A stretch of 47,768 bases of DNA from Sulfuriferula multivorans. GTDB taxonomy: Bacteria > Pseudomonadota > Gammaproteobacteria > Burkholderiales > Sulfuriferulaceae. The stretch covers positions 70,099-117,866 of the forward strand of contig NZ_BGOW01000033.1 of the NCBI RefSeq assembly GCF_003851125.1. The letters are read 5' to 3'. The position numbers and the translations under genes were made by a program. The notes under the pieces were generated by a model. It saw only the letters and a list, made by a program, of their open reading frames with translations, was not told the origin of the DNA and made no database searches. This document shows positions 25,908 to 36,414 of this stretch, piece after piece; the stretch's first letter is position 1, and each line of letters starts with the position of its first letter.

Positions 25908-26927
25908 ATGAGAGATGTTACCGTGGCCATCGATGCCATGGGAGGTGACCATGGCCCGCATGTCACCATCCCCGCCGCATTGAAGTGCCTTGCGCGTGAT
26001 CCGGAACTGAATATTGTTCTGGTAGGCCTGCAGGATGTTGTCGAGGCCGAATTGCGTATGCGGCGCGGTAAAACAAGCTCACGGCTGCGTATCCACCCCG
26101 CCACTGAAGTCGTCGCCATGGACGAGTCACCGGCTCTCGCCATGCGCAACAAAAAAGACTCTTCCATGCGCGTCGCGATTGACCTGGTCAAGAGCGGCGA
26201 GGCGAACGCCTGCGTGTCAGCCGGAAATACCGGCGCCCTAATGGCCACCGCGCGCTTTGTTCTGAAAATGCTGCCCGGTATTGAACGTCCTGCAATAGCC
26301 GCCGAAATGCCCACTGTTAAAGGCCATACTTACGTGCTGGATATGGGAGCAAACGTGGATTGCAGTGCCGAACATTTGCTGCAGTTCGGCATTATGGGTG
26401 CCATGCTGGTGTCAGCGCTTGAGCAGAATGAAGCACCCAGTGTGGGGCTGCTCAATGTGGGCGAGGAAGAAATCAAGGGTAACGAAATCGTCAAGCAGGC
26501 GGCAGATTTATTGCGTAGTAGTGGTTTGAATTTTTACGGTAATGTGGAAGGAAACGATATTTTCAAAGGCACAACGGATGTCGTGGTCTGCGATGGATTT
26601 GTCGGAAATATCGCCCTTAAAAGCTCTGAGGGGCTGGCAAAAATGATCGCAACCATGTTGCGGGAAGAATTCAAGCGCAACATGTTTACGCGTATGGCCG
26701 GATTTATCGCCTTGCCGGTGCTGAATGCTTTTAAAAGGCGGGTTGATCCACGTCGCTACAATGGCGCTACCCTGCTTGGTTTGCGTGGCATCGTGATCAA
26801 AAGCCACGGTAGTGCAGACCGATTTGCTTTCGAGCATGCGATAGAACAGGCAGTACGCGAAGTGCGCAGCGGCGTGTTAAACCGTATCACTCAACAAATG
26901 GCCACGCTGCACAAGGAAGTCGCTTAA
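25908..26927 (+). CDS. plsX: Phosphate acyltransferase PlsX
   Basis: 339 residues. PlsX converts acyl-ACP to acyl-phosphate in the first step of membrane phospholipid synthesis. [22 protein letters not shown] is the family N-terminus. [13 protein letters not shown] and [19 protein letters not shown] are the conserved substrate loops. fabH starts at the base after the stop, so the two are coupled. Length is normal. Confidence 0.97.
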   Translation: MRDVTVAIDAMGGDHGPHVTIPAALKCLARDPELNIVLVGLQDVVEAELRMRRGKTSSRLRIHPATEVVAMDESPALAMRNKKDSSMRVAIDLVKSGEANACVSAGNTGALMATARFVLKMLPGIERPAIAAEMPTVKGHTYVLDMGANVDCSAEHLLQFGIMGAMLVSALEQNEAPSVGLLNVGEEEIKGNEIVKQAADLLRSSGLNFYGNVEGNDIFKGTTDVVVCDGFVGNIALKSSEGLAKMIATMLREEFKRNMFTRMAGFIALPVLNAFKRRVDPRRYNGATLLGLRGIVIKSHGSADRFAFEHAIEQAVREVRSGVLNRITQQMATLHKEVA

Positions 26928-27890
26928 ATGTATTCCAGAATCTCCGGTACGGGGAGCTATCTGCCGGAGCGTATCCTCACCAATGCCGATCTGGAGAAAA
27001 TGGTTGATACTTCAGATCAATGGATTGTGGAACGCACCGGTATTCGCGAGCGCCATCTTGCCGCCGAGCATGAAACGACCAGTGATCTGGCTGTCGCGGC
27101 AGCGCGTCAGGCAATCATGGCAGCAGAGATTGATGTGGCGGAAATTGATCTGGTGATCGTCGCGACCACCACACCGGATCTGGTATTTCCAAGTACGGCC
27201 TGCCTGGTGCAAAACAAACTGGGTATGAGCAACGGAAGCGCGGCGTTTGATGTGCAAGCCGTTTGCAGCGGCTTCGTTTATGCCTTGTCCATCGCCGACA
27301 ATTTTATCCGTGCAGGTCAGGCGCGACGTGCCTTGGTCATTGGCGCCGAGACGCTGTCGCGGATCACTGACTGGAACGACCGCGGAAACTGCATATTGTG
27401 GGGGGATGGTGCAGGTGCAGTCATTCTTGAGGCCAGCGAGACTCCCGGCATTATCTCCAGCCACTTGCATGCCGATGGCCGTTACAAGGATCTGCTGCAC
27501 GTGAATGGTGGTGTCTCGGCAGGATATGCAGATGCCAAGCCCACTATGCAGATGCAAGGCAATGCGGTTTTCAAAATGGCGGTCAATACCCTTGACGCGA
27601 TTGTGGATGAAACATTGGCTGCCAATAATTTGCAAAAATCCGACATCAATTGGCTGGTGCCGCACCAGGCCAATATTCGTATTATCCAGGCCACTGCCAA
27701 AAAGCTCGGTATGAGTATGGACAATGTTGTGGTGACGGTGGATCGCCACGGTAATACTTCTGCGGCCTCCATCCCGCTGGCACTGGATACGGCGGTACGC
27801 GACGGACGCATCCAGGCGGGTGAAATTGTCCTGATGGAAGCTTTTGGTGGCGGTTTCACCTGGGGTTCTGTTCTTGTTAAATGGTCTTAG
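26928..27890 (+). CDS. fabH: 3-oxoacyl-ACP synthase III
   Basis: 320 residues. FabH condenses acetyl-CoA with malonyl-ACP to start fatty acid synthesis. The triad is visible: Cys in [14 protein letters not shown], His in [12 protein letters not shown] and Asn in [11 protein letters not shown]. It begins directly at the plsX stop. Nothing unusual. Confidence 0.97.
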   Translation: MYSRISGTGSYLPERILTNADLEKMVDTSDQWIVERTGIRERHLAAEHETTSDLAVAAARQAIMAAEIDVAEIDLVIVATTTPDLVFPSTACLVQNKLGMSNGSAAFDVQAVCSGFVYALSIADNFIRAGQARRALVIGAETLSRITDWNDRGNCILWGDGAGAVILEASETPGIISSHLHADGRYKDLLHVNGGVSAGYADAKPTMQMQGNAVFKMAVNTLDAIVDETLAANNLQKSDINWLVPHQANIRIIQATAKKLGMSMDNVVVTVDRHGNTSAASIPLALDTAVRDGRIQAGEIVLMEAFGGGFTWGSVLVKWS

Positions 27891-27918
27891 CTAATCATTT
27901 CAGTTATTTGATTTATAG

Positions 27919-28851
27919 ATGAAATTATCATTTGTTTTTCCTGGTCAGGGATCCCAGTCGGTAGGTATGATGCAAGGCTTTGACAGCCTGCCTATCGTGC
28001 GCGAAACATTTGCAGAAGCTGCGGATATATTGGGTGTGGATATCTGGAAAATGGTCAACTCCGGTACCGCCGAGCAGTTGGGTATGACTGTGAATACCCA
28101 ACCGGTGATGCTTGCTGCCGGGGTAGCTACTTATCGTGCCTGGCTTGATCAAGGTGGGTTGTCGCCGGAAGTCATGGCCGGGCATAGCCTGGGCGAGTAT
28201 TCCGCATTGGTGGCGGCGGGCGCGTTGTCGTTCGCGGATGCTCTGTCGCTGGTGCGGTTACGAGCTGAAGCCATGCAGAGCGCGGTTGCAGAAGGCGTGG
28301 GGGCCATGGCAGCCATCCTCGGACTGGACGACGATGTAGTGCGAGACGTGTGCACGGAAGCGGCACAAGCTGAGGTGCTGGAACCGGTTAACTTCAATTC
28401 GCCTGGGCAAGTGGTCATTGCCGGCAATAAGGCCGCTGTTGAGCGAGGCATGGCTCTGGCGAAGGAAAAAGGCGCCAAGCGTGCCTTGTTGCTGCCGGTT
28501 TCGGTACCTTCGCACTGCGCGTTGATGCGCCCGGCTGCAGTGCAACTTGCTGCGTACCTTGAATCCGTGACTATCCACTCTCCACGCATATCTGTCCTGC
28601 ACAACGCAGATGTAATGGCTTATAGTGATCCGGCCCAGATTCGTAGCGCATTGGCTCGCCAGCTTTATAATCCGGTACGTTGGGTAGAAACCATATGCGC
28701 TATGGCCGCTCAGGGCGTAACTCATAGCGTTGAGTGCGGACCGGGAAAAGTACTGGCCGGTCTCAATAAACGCATTGACAATAGTATTCAGGTTTACGCG
28801 CTGACCAGCGTGGATGCGATCAACGAGATCAAATCCGTATTGGCTGGATAG
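27919..28851 (+). CDS. fabD: Malonyl-CoA:ACP transacylase
   Basis: 310 residues. FabD moves malonyl from CoA to ACP. FVFPGQGSQSVGMM opens the protein, GHSLGEYSALVAAGAL has the nucleophilic Ser, and PVSVPSHCALMRPA the catalytic His. The C-terminal SVECGPGKVLAGL loop is intact. It follows fabH by 28 bp and precedes fabG by eight. Confidence 0.97.
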   Translation: MKLSFVFPGQGSQSVGMMQGFDSLPIVRETFAEAADILGVDIWKMVNSGTAEQLGMTVNTQPVMLAAGVATYRAWLDQGGLSPEVMAGHSLGEYSALVAAGALSFADALSLVRLRAEAMQSAVAEGVGAMAAILGLDDDVVRDVCTEAAQAEVLEPVNFNSPGQVVIAGNKAAVERGMALAKEKGAKRALLLPVSVPSHCALMRPAAVQLAAYLESVTIHSPRISVLHNADVMAYSDPAQIRSALARQLYNPVRWVETICAMAAQGVTHSVECGPGKVLAGLNKRIDNSIQVYALTSVDAINEIKSVLAG

Positions 28852-28859
28852 GAGAAACC

Positions 28860-29600
28860 ATGGCTCAGGGAAAAATTGCATTAGTTACTGGCGCAAGCCG
28901 GGGTATAGGTAAAGCCATCGCACTGGAGTTGGGTAAACAAGGGACGATTGTTGTCGGCACAGCGACCAGCGAAACGGGAGCCCAGGCGATCAGCGATTAC
29001 TTGCAGCAGTCCGCACTGCAAGGTGCGGGGGTGGTGTTGCAAGTGACCGATGCCGAGAGCATCAATTCAGCGTTGGAACAGATTCAGCAACGCTTCGGTG
29101 AAATTGCCATTCTGGTCAATAATGCAGGCATCACCCGCGATAATCTGCTTATGCGGATGAAAGATGAGGAATGGGATGATGTGATTGCAACCAACCTCGG
29201 GTCGGTATTCAGGCTGTCGCGGGCGGTACTTCGTGCCATGATGAAAGCCCGTTATGGTCGTATCATCAATATTGCCTCGGTAGTTGGCGCCATGGGTAAT
29301 GCAGGACAAACCAACTATTCGGCAACCAAGGCAGGGTTGGTCGGATTTTCCAAATCCTTGGCGCGTGAAGTGGGTAGTCGTAACATCACGGTTAACTGCG
29401 TATCCCCCGGCTTTATCGATACGGATATGACGCGTGCCCTGCCGGAAGCACAGCGCGATGCGTTGCTGACGCATATTCCCCTCGGACGTTTGGGGCAGGT
29501 GGCGGATATTGCGCATGCAGTGGGTTTCTTGGCTTCCGGAGCGGCAGGATACATAACGGGTGCCAACCTGCATGTGAATGGCGGTATGTACATGGAGTGA
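28860..29600 (+). CDS. fabG: 3-oxoacyl-ACP reductase
   Basis: 246 residues, NADPH-dependent short-chain dehydrogenase. LVTGASRGIGKAIALELG is the cofactor-binding motif, ILVNNAGITRDNLL follows, and NYSATKAGLVGFSKSLA gives the Tyr and Lys of the active site. GGAGAA lies just before the ATG. A 110-bp gap with a promoter candidate separates it from acpP. Confidence 0.97.
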   Translation: MAQGKIALVTGASRGIGKAIALELGKQGTIVVGTATSETGAQAISDYLQQSALQGAGVVLQVTDAESINSALEQIQQRFGEIAILVNNAGITRDNLLMRMKDEEWDDVIATNLGSVFRLSRAVLRAMMKARYGRIINIASVVGAMGNAGQTNYSATKAGLVGFSKSLAREVGSRNITVNCVSPGFIDTDMTRALPEAQRDALLTHIPLGRLGQVADIAHAVGFLASGAAGYITGANLHVNGGMYME

Positions 29601-29645
29601 GCGGTTTCAGCAATGGCCCGATGGCCTGTGCGGTACCGTTCCAAT

Positions 29646-29674
29646 TTGGGTAATGCTGGCAAGTTTGTTAGAAT
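29646..29674 (+). promoter_or_regulatory. Promoter candidate for acpP
   Basis: TTGGGT (29646-29651), 17 bp, TAGAAT (29669-29674). The spacing is ideal and the gap is the largest inside the fab cluster; acpP is often given an extra promoter. A GCTGGC/GCCAGC dyad (29655-29660, 29675-29680) followed by CTTTTT overlaps it, so the same bases could instead form a weak terminator. Confidence 0.45.
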
Positions 29675-29710
29675 GCCAGCGCTTTTTGTTTAATACTTGG
29701 GAGTATCTAG

Positions 29711-29950
29711 ATGGACAATATCGAACAGCGTGTCAAGAAAATCGTCGCAGAACAACTGGGCGTAAATGAAGCGGATGTTAAAACCGAATCTTCCTTTGTC
29801 GATGATTTGGGTGCAGATTCGCTGGATACAGTTGAATTGGTCATGGCGCTTGAAGAAGAATTCGAGTGTGAAATTCCTGACGAAGAAGCTGAAAAAATCA
29901 CCACCGTCAAATTGGCCATTGATTACATCAATAGCCATCTCGCCAAATAA
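29711..29950 (+). CDS. acpP: Acyl carrier protein
   Basis: 79 residues, acidic. The phosphopantetheine site is [20 protein letters not shown] with the conserved Ser of the DSL motif. GGGAG lies nine bases upstream of the ATG. It carries the growing acyl chain for the enzymes encoded around it. Normal length and sequence. Confidence 0.98.
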   Translation: MDNIEQRVKKIVAEQLGVNEADVKTESSFVDDLGADSLDTVELVMALEEEFECEIPDEEAEKITTVKLAIDYINSHLAK

Positions 29951-29976
29951 TTTACCAGAGTCTCGCGGAGTCGTTA

Positions 29977-31215
29977 TTGTCCAAGCGTAGAGTAGTGATT
30001 ACCGGTCTGGGGATTGTGTCCCCGGTCGGCATAGGCCTCCAGGAATCCTGGGGTAATATCCTGGCGGGTAAATCAGGCATTACCCGTATCACCCGTTTCG
30101 ACCCCACGCTGTTTGCTTGCCAAATTGCCGGGGACGTCAAGAATTTCGATGTGGGGCAATATCTTAATCCCAAAGATGCTCGCCGCATGGATGTCTTCAT
30201 CCAATATGGCATGGTTGCTGCAATCGAAGCGGTCAAAGATGCCGGGTTGGAAGTTACAGCGGAAAACGCCGAGCGTATTGGCGTTAATATCGGTTCCGGG
30301 ATTGGCGGTTTGCCCCTGATCGAGGAAACGCACAATATCTATCTAGCAGGCGGCCCCCGCAAGATTTCACCGTTTTTTATACCGGCTTCGATTATCAATA
30401 TGATCGCAGGCAACCTGTCCATTCTGTATGGATTCAAGGGCCCGAATCTGGCAATGGTCACCGCCTGTAGCACGGCTACCCATTGTATCGGTGATTCCGC
30501 CCGCATGATCGAGTATGGCGATGCGGATGTGATGGTCGCGGGCGGGGCGGAATCGGCGATCAGCCCCCTGGGCATGGGAGGATTCGCAGCCGCGCGTGCC
30601 TTGTCCACGCGGAATGATGATCCGGCCACCTCAAGTCGCCCTTGGGACAAGGGGCGTGACGGCTTCGTCATGGGGGAGGGTGCAGGTATTCTGGTGCTGG
30701 AGGAATACGAACACGCCAAGGCGCGCGGCGCAAAAATCTATGCAGAAGTCGCCGGTTTCGGCATGAGTGGCGATGCCTACCATATGACTGCCCCGGTAGA
30801 AAATGGCGAGGGCGCAGCACGTTGCATGCGTAATGCACTGAAAAACGCAGGTCTGAATGCCGACCAAGTGGATTATATCAATGCTCACGGCACGTCCACG
30901 CCGCTGGGTGACTTGGCCGAAACCATGGCTGTAAAGCGCGCCCTGGGCGATCATGCTTACAAAGCAGCCATCAGTTCAACCAAATCCATGACCGGGCATT
31001 TGCTGGGTGCAGCGGGCGGCGTAGAGGCTGTATTTTCTGCGCTGAGCATACATGAACAGGTCGCACCACCTACGATCAATATTTTTGATCAGGACGAAGC
31101 CTGTGACCTGGACTATGTGCCGAATACAGCCCGGCAGATGAAAATTGACGTGGCGTTGTCGAACTCGTTTGGTTTTGGCGGTACCAACGGCACGCTGGTG
31201 TTTCGTAAAGTCTAA
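29977..31215 (+). CDS. fabF: 3-oxoacyl-ACP synthase II
   Basis: 412 residues. FabF elongates acyl-ACP chains. The start is TTG at 29977, supported by GGAG six bases upstream and by the family N-terminus [17 protein letters not shown]. The nucleophile Cys is in [15 protein letters not shown]. The two His residues are in [11 protein letters not shown] and [14 protein letters not shown]. It is 26 bp after acpP. Confidence 0.97.
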   Translation: MSKRRVVITGLGIVSPVGIGLQESWGNILAGKSGITRITRFDPTLFACQIAGDVKNFDVGQYLNPKDARRMDVFIQYGMVAAIEAVKDAGLEVTAENAERIGVNIGSGIGGLPLIEETHNIYLAGGPRKISPFFIPASIINMIAGNLSILYGFKGPNLAMVTACSTATHCIGDSARMIEYGDADVMVAGGAESAISPLGMGGFAAARALSTRNDDPATSSRPWDKGRDGFVMGEGAGILVLEEYEHAKARGAKIYAEVAGFGMSGDAYHMTAPVENGEGAARCMRNALKNAGLNADQVDYINAHGTSTPLGDLAETMAVKRALGDHAYKAAISSTKSMTGHLLGAAGGVEAVFSALSIHEQVAPPTINIFDQDEACDLDYVPNTARQMKIDVALSNSFGFGGTNGTLVFRKV

Positions 31216-31245
31216 CCCAGGCGCTGGGCTGCAGCGCTTATCCTT

Positions 31246-32562
31246 GTGCCTGTTCTTTTACTTCCCGGCAGCGCCGATTTGTTAAGTCTTCATCAGGCCG
31301 ACCCACAGCGCTATCCGGTGCTGCTGGAAACGGCGTCTGGTGACGGCTGGGATATCCTGCTGGCTTTTCCGCAACAAACTCTGTTATTCAAGAACGGTGA
31401 AGCTCAACAGTGTCTGGGTCAACTGGATGCTGCATGGCAAGCTGCATGCTGTGTGTCGGATCCGGCCATTGGGCACTTGCCGTTCCGTGGCGGCTGGTTT
31501 CTCTATCTGGGTTATGAACTATTGGAGGGATTGGAGCCCACGGTACCTCCCCGCTCAGCCGATACCGATTTTCCTCTTGCTGCGATCATCCGGATGCCTG
31601 CCGCTGTGATGGTGAATCGCCGCAGCGGTGAAACCTGGCTGTTTGCCGAGGCTGATTATGCGAGATTTCTGGATACTTTGAAGGACGATCTGGCTGGGTT
31701 GCCACCTGTCAGCGACATTCCCGTCACGCTTCTCGATCTGCAGGAAGCTCCTGAACAGGATTTCCTTGAAGGGGTAAGGCATATCCAGCAGTACATCCGT
31801 GCCGGGGATGTGTTCCAGGTCAATTTGTCACGCCGCTGGCATGGCCGTGTACAAGGCAAAGCACCCGCGGTGTCCCTGTATCAGGCACTGCGTCGCAGCA
31901 ACCCGGCGCCATTTTCCGGACTGGCGCACCTTACTCCAGAACATACCATTGTCAGTTCCTCACCCGAACGTCTGGTACAGGTGCAAGCAGGCATGGCGCA
32001 CACCAGACCCATCGCAGGCACTCATCCGCGCCACAGTGACCACCAGCAGGACGCACAAACCCGCGCTGAGCTGGTCGCTCACCCCAAAGAGCGGGCTGAA
32101 CATGTAATGCTGGTAGATCTTGAGCGCAATGACCTGGGCCGAGTATGTGTGCCGGGCAGCGTGCAGGTAGCCGAACTGATGGCGGTGACCAGCTACACTT
32201 ATGTTCACCATATCGAATCGACGGTTGTAGGCAGGCTGCGCGCCGGGATCACGCCGGTACAGGTCATTCGTGCCCTGTTTCCGGGTGGCACTATCACCGG
32301 ATGTCCTAAAGTACGCACCATGCAAATCATCCGCGAACTCGAAGCCACGCCGCGCTATGCCTATACCGGCAGTATGGGTTATCTGAACCGGGATGGAGAC
32401 ATGGATTTGAATATCCTGATTCGTACCATCATGGTGACAGGTGAGCATATCGGCTTCTCGGCGGGTGCCGGTATCGTGGCGGATTCTGATCCGATAGCCG
32501 AACTCAACGAAACGCGCGCCAAGGCCAAGGGCTTGCTGCGGGCACTGGGATTAGCCGGATGA
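31246..32562 (+). CDS. pabB: Aminodeoxychorismate synthase component I
   Basis: 438 residues from GTG 31246. PabB aminates chorismate to 4-amino-4-deoxychorismate for folate synthesis. The chorismate-binding domain fills the C-terminal half: VFQVNLSRRWHG, LVDLERNDLGRV, FPGGTITGCPKVRTMQII and GSMGYLNRDGDMDLNILIRT. The TRPIAGTHPR motif has Ala where E. coli PabB has its catalytic Lys (PIKGT); Ala is also found in TrpE. Its link to pabC, which overlaps by four bases, makes PabB far likelier than anthranilate synthase. The glutaminase partner (PabA) is not in the window. Confidence 0.87.
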   Translation: MPVLLLPGSADLLSLHQADPQRYPVLLETASGDGWDILLAFPQQTLLFKNGEAQQCLGQLDAAWQAACCVSDPAIGHLPFRGGWFLYLGYELLEGLEPTVPPRSADTDFPLAAIIRMPAAVMVNRRSGETWLFAEADYARFLDTLKDDLAGLPPVSDIPVTLLDLQEAPEQDFLEGVRHIQQYIRAGDVFQVNLSRRWHGRVQGKAPAVSLYQALRRSNPAPFSGLAHLTPEHTIVSSSPERLVQVQAGMAHTRPIAGTHPRHSDHQQDAQTRAELVAHPKERAEHVMLVDLERNDLGRVCVPGSVQVAELMAVTSYTYVHHIESTVVGRLRAGITPVQVIRALFPGGTITGCPKVRTMQIIRELEATPRYAYTGSMGYLNRDGDMDLNILIRTIMVTGEHIGFSAGAGIVADSDPIAELNETRAKAKGLLRALGLAG

Positions 32563-33374
32563 TTCTGGTGAATGGCGTGGAAACCGGCATGCTGGATGCA
32601 CTGGATCGCGGGCTGGCTTATGGCGACGGCATATTCCGTACACTGCTGTTGCGCGATGGCAGGGCTGTGGCATGGGCGCGCCAATATGCGAAAATTGTTG
32701 CAGATTGTGGACGACTGGATTTGCCTGTGCCAGCGCTGGCAGCACTGGAAGCGGATTTGGCTTGTATCGCCGCGGATACGCGGGATTGCGTGGTCAAGAT
32801 TATTGTTACCCGAGGTAGCGGGGTGCGTGGTTACGCAGTTGCTGCCGATTTGATTGAGTCACGTACAATTGCGATCAGCAGCCCGATGCCAATTTATCCC
32901 CGCGACCATGTCGAACATGGGATTGTTGCCCGTGTCTGCGATTTGCGCCTTGCGCGGCAACCCGCGCTAGCTGGAATTAAGCATCTTAACCGGCTGGAAA
33001 ATGTGCTGGCACGCAGGGAATGGAATGACACCCAAATTGCCGAAGGTATTCTGCTGGATGCAGCGAATAAAGTAATCGGTGGCACGATGAGTAATTTGTT
33101 CATGGTGCGCGGCAATACATTGCTTACTCCGGACCTGTCAGCCTGCGGCATTTGTGGCGTGACTCGCGAGCGCATTCTTGCTGCGGGATCCAGGCTGGAC
33201 CTGAAAACCGAAATAGGTGAATTTGAACTTAAGGATTTGTACTCAGCAGACGCTGTGATGTTATGTAATAGCGTGATCGGCGTCTGGCAAATTCGTACAC
33301 TTGCGAATCGGCATTGGCAACCGCATTCCTATGTTCGGATGATACGTACTCTACTGGAACAAGACTTTGATTAA
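32559..33374 (+). CDS. pabC: Aminodeoxychorismate lyase
   Basis: 271 residues, fold type IV PLP enzyme. It removes pyruvate from aminodeoxychorismate to give p-aminobenzoate. DRGLAYGDGIFRTLLLRDG is the family N-terminus, and GIKHLNRLENVLARREW has the PLP-binding Lys. EGILLDAANKVIGGTMSNLF closes the substrate pocket. It starts in an ATGA overlap with pabB and its last codons overlap the mltG start. Confidence 0.95.
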   Translation: MILVNGVETGMLDALDRGLAYGDGIFRTLLLRDGRAVAWARQYAKIVADCGRLDLPVPALAALEADLACIAADTRDCVVKIIVTRGSGVRGYAVAADLIESRTIAISSPMPIYPRDHVEHGIVARVCDLRLARQPALAGIKHLNRLENVLARREWNDTQIAEGILLDAANKVIGGTMSNLFMVRGNTLLTPDLSACGICGVTRERILAAGSRLDLKTEIGEFELKDLYSADAVMLCNSVIGVWQIRTLANRHWQPHSYVRMIRTLLEQDFD

Positions 33375-34356
33375 ACGTTTGATGGTTTTATTGCTGGTCG
33401 CATTGCTGGGGATGGGTGGCTATCTGTTCTGGTATGCACGCACTCCTTTACCGCTGAAATCATTGCCAGTCGAATTTACGCTTAAGCCTGGTAGCAGCAT
33501 GACTGCAGTGGCGGAGCAGCTGCGTCAGCAGGGCGTGATTGACAGTGCCTGGCAATTCAGATTGCTGGCAAGAGTGCTAGGCGATGCTGCGCGAATCAAG
33601 GCTGGACATTACACACTCGGACGCGCCACCACGCCGGTAGAATTGCTCAGAAAACTCACCCAGGGCGAAGTCAGTTTGCGCGAAATTGTGTTTATCGAGG
33701 GTTGGACTTTCCAGCAAATGCGCGAAGCGCTGGATGCCCATCCGGCTCTGCGCCATGACACCACCAACATGAGCGAGGCACAGATACTCACTGCGTTGAA
33801 CATCCCCGAAACACACGCCGAGGGTCTGTTTTTTCCTGCCAAGTATTACATTGACCCCGGCAACAGTGACATTTCCATCCTGCGTCGTGCCTATGAAACC
33901 ATGCAGATGCATCTCGCCAAGGAATGGGCGACGCGCCAGCCTGGGTTGCCTTATGAAAATCCCTATCAGGCTCTGACAATGGCATCCATTATTGAGAAAG
34001 AAACCGGTATGGCCAGCGAGCGTCCCCTAATTGCTGCCGTGTTTATCAACCGCTTGCGCAACGGGATGCGCTTGCAAACCGACCCCAGTGTGATCTATGG
34101 CCTCGGCGACGCTTTTGATGGCAACTTGCACAAGCGCGACCTGCTGGCTGATACGCCTTATAACACCTATACCCGCGCAGGTTTGCCCCCTACGCCGATA
34201 GCCATGCCGGGTCTCGATTCGATCCATGCCGCACTGAATCCGGCCTCCAGCCAGGCTTTATATTTTGTTGCCAAGGGCAACGGCAGCCATGTTTTTTCAG
34301 ACAATCTCGAAGAGCACAATCGCGCTGTGATGCGCTATCAAAAAAGCGGAAACTGA
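33367..34356 (+). CDS. mltG: Endolytic murein transglycosylase MltG (YceG)
   Basis: 329 residues from TTG 33367, overlapping pabC by eight bases; an ATG at 33382 is a possible alternative. An N-terminal membrane anchor ([19 protein letters not shown]) places the rest in the periplasm. LysM-like and YceG domains follow. The catalytic Glu is in [16 protein letters not shown], with [22 protein letters not shown] after it and [21 protein letters not shown] near the end. It cuts nascent glycan strands and limits their length. Confidence 0.95.
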   Translation: MIKRLMVLLLVALLGMGGYLFWYARTPLPLKSLPVEFTLKPGSSMTAVAEQLRQQGVIDSAWQFRLLARVLGDAARIKAGHYTLGRATTPVELLRKLTQGEVSLREIVFIEGWTFQQMREALDAHPALRHDTTNMSEAQILTALNIPETHAEGLFFPAKYYIDPGNSDISILRRAYETMQMHLAKEWATRQPGLPYENPYQALTMASIIEKETGMASERPLIAAVFINRLRNGMRLQTDPSVIYGLGDAFDGNLHKRDLLADTPYNTYTRAGLPPTPIAMPGLDSIHAALNPASSQALYFVAKGNGSHVFSDNLEEHNRAVMRYQKSGN

Positions 34357-34358
34357 GT

Positions 34359-34958
34359 ATGCCATTCATCACGTTGGAAGGAATTGACGGCGCAGGCAAG
34401 ACCAGCCATCTGTCGTGGCTGGCGGACAAGCTGCGTGCACGGGGTGTTGAAGTGGTGGTTACGCGCGAGCCAGGCGGGACGCCGCTGGGTGAAAAGCTGC
34501 GCGAAATATTGCTGGCCGAGCCCATGCATGTCGAAACCGAAGCCTTATTGATGTTTGCAGCACGCCGGGAACATCTGGATCGAGTGATACTGCCTGCGTT
34601 GGCGCGGGGGGCTTATGTCGTCTCGGATCGATTTACCGATGCCAGCTTTGCCTATCAATGCGGTGGACGCGGCATAGCTGAATCCAGATTGCGAATTCTG
34701 GAGGACTGGGTGCAGGCAGGATTGCAGCCGGATTTGACGCTCCTGTTTGATGTGGAAGTCTCGGTAGCGGCCCAGCGACTGGCGGCAAATGCCAGTCTGG
34801 ATAGATTCGAGCAAGAGCAGCAGGATTTTTTTGAGCGCGTACGGGCCATGTATTTACATCGTGCAGAACAATATCCAGCGCGATTCCGGATAATCAGGAC
34901 TGACCGCAGTCTGGATGAAATTCGCGCTACGCTGGACCCTATCATTGCAGCTATTTAA
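34359..34958 (+). CDS. tmk: Thymidylate kinase
   Basis: 199 residues. Phosphorylates dTMP to d[22 protein letters not shown] is the P-loop, [13 protein letters not shown] and the [17 protein letters not shown] stretch (DRF motif) complete the nucleotide and acceptor sites. It follows mltG by two bases and precedes holB by three, in one transcript. Confidence 0.97.
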   Translation: MPFITLEGIDGAGKTSHLSWLADKLRARGVEVVVTREPGGTPLGEKLREILLAEPMHVETEALLMFAARREHLDRVILPALARGAYVVSDRFTDASFAYQCGGRGIAESRLRILEDWVQAGLQPDLTLLFDVEVSVAAQRLAANASLDRFEQEQQDFFERVRAMYLHRAEQYPARFRIIRTDRSLDEIRATLDPIIAAI

Positions 34959-34961
34959 ATC

Positions 34962-35969
34962 ATGAGCGCGCACACATGGAATGATGCGGTCTGGCAACGC
35001 TTGTTGCTGTTGCGTAAACAGCTTCCGCATGCATTGCTGTTCCATGGGCGCGCAGGCATCGGAAAATTGGCGCTGGCAGAACAGCTAGTACAGCTTGTAT
35101 TGTGCGAGAACCCGCATGCAGATGGGCATGAAGCGTGCGGCGTCTGTCCATCCTGCCATTGGCTGCGCCAGAACAGTCACCCGGATTTTATGAAGCTGCA
35201 GCCTGCTGCGCTTGAGGAAAGCGAGCTGCATACAGAGCTGGCCGACCGTAAAGGCCCGGCTGCGGGGCAGCATATCAGCGTGGCGCAGGTGCGTGAATTG
35301 ACGCAATTTGCTCAATTGAGCTCGCATCGTGGCGGTTTGCGTGTCGCGCTGATCCATCCGGCAGAAGCCATGAATGCGGCGGCGGCCAATGCGCTGTTGA
35401 AGACACTGGAAGAGCCGCCGCCGAATATCCTGCTGATTCTGGTCAGCCATCAGTCAAGCCGGCTGTTGCCAACCATACTGAGTCGCTGCCACCAGATTCG
35501 TTTTGCTCTGCCTAATCCTGCTGCGGCGCAGTCCTGGTTGGCTCAGCAAGGCATACGTGAAGCCGATGTCTGCCTGGCGCAGGCCGGGGGAGCACCCTTA
35601 TTGGCCAGCGAACTGGCGGACGCGGATTATCAGGAACGAAGGTGCGGATTCCTGACCGGGCTGCTTAAAATGAATGCTGCAGATACCTTGCGTATTGCCG
35701 AGCATCACTCCAAACAACCGCTGCCAGATATGGTGCACTGGTTGCAGTTGTGGGTGCATGACCTGGCCAGCCTGCGTCTGGCAGGACGCTTGTATTATCA
35801 GCTCGATTATGAGCAGGAATTGCGAGGTATGGCGGGGCGTGCTAACTTATCCAGATTACTGGATTTTCAACGCCGCCTGCAAGCGGCGCGTGCCAGCGTC
35901 CAGCATCCACTGGCAGCGCAGATGGTGCTGGAGGATTTGCTGCTGGAATATGCGGGGCTATTTGAATGA
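34962..35969 (+). CDS. holB: DNA polymerase III delta' subunit
   Basis: 335 residues. Delta' is the fixed wrench of the clamp loader. ALLFHGRAGIGKLALAEQL is the degenerate Walker A. CGVCPSCHWL with an upstream Cys (ENPHADGHEAC context) forms the zinc site. NALLKTLEEPPPNILLILVSHQSSRLLPTILSRC gives the sensor and SRC motif. Follows tmk directly. Confidence 0.94.
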   Translation: MSAHTWNDAVWQRLLLLRKQLPHALLFHGRAGIGKLALAEQLVQLVLCENPHADGHEACGVCPSCHWLRQNSHPDFMKLQPAALEESELHTELADRKGPAAGQHISVAQVRELTQFAQLSSHRGGLRVALIHPAEAMNAAAANALLKTLEEPPPNILLILVSHQSSRLLPTILSRCHQIRFALPNPAAAQSWLAQQGIREADVCLAQAGGAPLLASELADADYQERRCGFLTGLLKMNAADTLRIAEHHSKQPLPDMVHWLQLWVHDLASLRLAGRLYYQLDYEQELRGMAGRANLSRLLDFQRRLQAARASVQHPLAAQMVLEDLLLEYAGLFE

Positions 35970-35982
35970 ATGGAGCAAAGCC

Positions 35983-36351
35983 ATGAGCAATGCAGCGGAT
36001 AAAACAGCTATCGCCCGTCCCGGGGTGCTGTCTCTGAGTATCAAGGAAAAAACCGCACTATTCGCTGCTTATATGCCTTTTCTCAAGGGAGGAGGAATAT
36101 TTATTCCAACCACCAAACAATACAAATTGGGCGATGAAGTATTCATGCTGCTGACGCTGATGGAAGACCCCAATAAAATCCCGGTCGCAGGAAAAGTGGT
36201 GTGGATTACGCCATCGGGTGCTCATGGCGGCAAGACGCAAGGAATTGGGGTGCAATTCGACAAGAATGAGAGTGGCGTCGCTGCGCGTAACAAAGTGGAA
36301 GGCTTGCTGGGCGGATCACTCAAATCGGCGCGCCAGACCCATACCATGTAA
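35983..36351 (+). CDS. pilZ: PilZ-domain protein of the type IV pilus PilZ type
   Basis: 122 residues from ATG 35983, with TGGAG seven bases before; the frame upstream of this overlaps holB and is rejected. LSLSIKEKTALFAAYMPFLKGGGIFIPT is split here as LSLSIKEKTALFAAYMPF and LKGGGIFIPTTKQYKLGDEV. GKVVWITPSG and GIGVQF follow. The RXXXR and D/NXSXXG motifs for c-di-GMP are absent, as in the pilus-type PilZ that works through protein contacts. The holB-pilZ-tatD order is common in beta- and gammaproteobacteria. Confidence 0.88.
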   Translation: MSNAADKTAIARPGVLSLSIKEKTALFAAYMPFLKGGGIFIPTTKQYKLGDEVFMLLTLMEDPNKIPVAGKVVWITPSGAHGGKTQGIGVQFDKNESGVAARNKVEGLLGGSLKSARQTHTM

Positions 36352-36375
36352 ATCTGTTTACCCACATATCCCATT

Positions 36376-36401
36376 AGGCTGCTGCGTGCAGCCTGCTTTT
36401 T
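36376..36401 (+). terminator. Intrinsic terminator between pilZ and tatD
   Basis: AGGCTGC (36376-36382) pairs with GCAGCCT (36388-36394), followed by GC and seven T. It sits only 14 bases before the tatD start. Confidence 0.75.
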
Positions 36402-36414
36402 TTGGACCCAGTTC

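Noticed and set aside
31246-32562. Reading pabB as anthranilate synthase TrpE because of PIAGT
   Set aside because: The four-base overlap with pabC and the absence of trp genes make PabB more likely.
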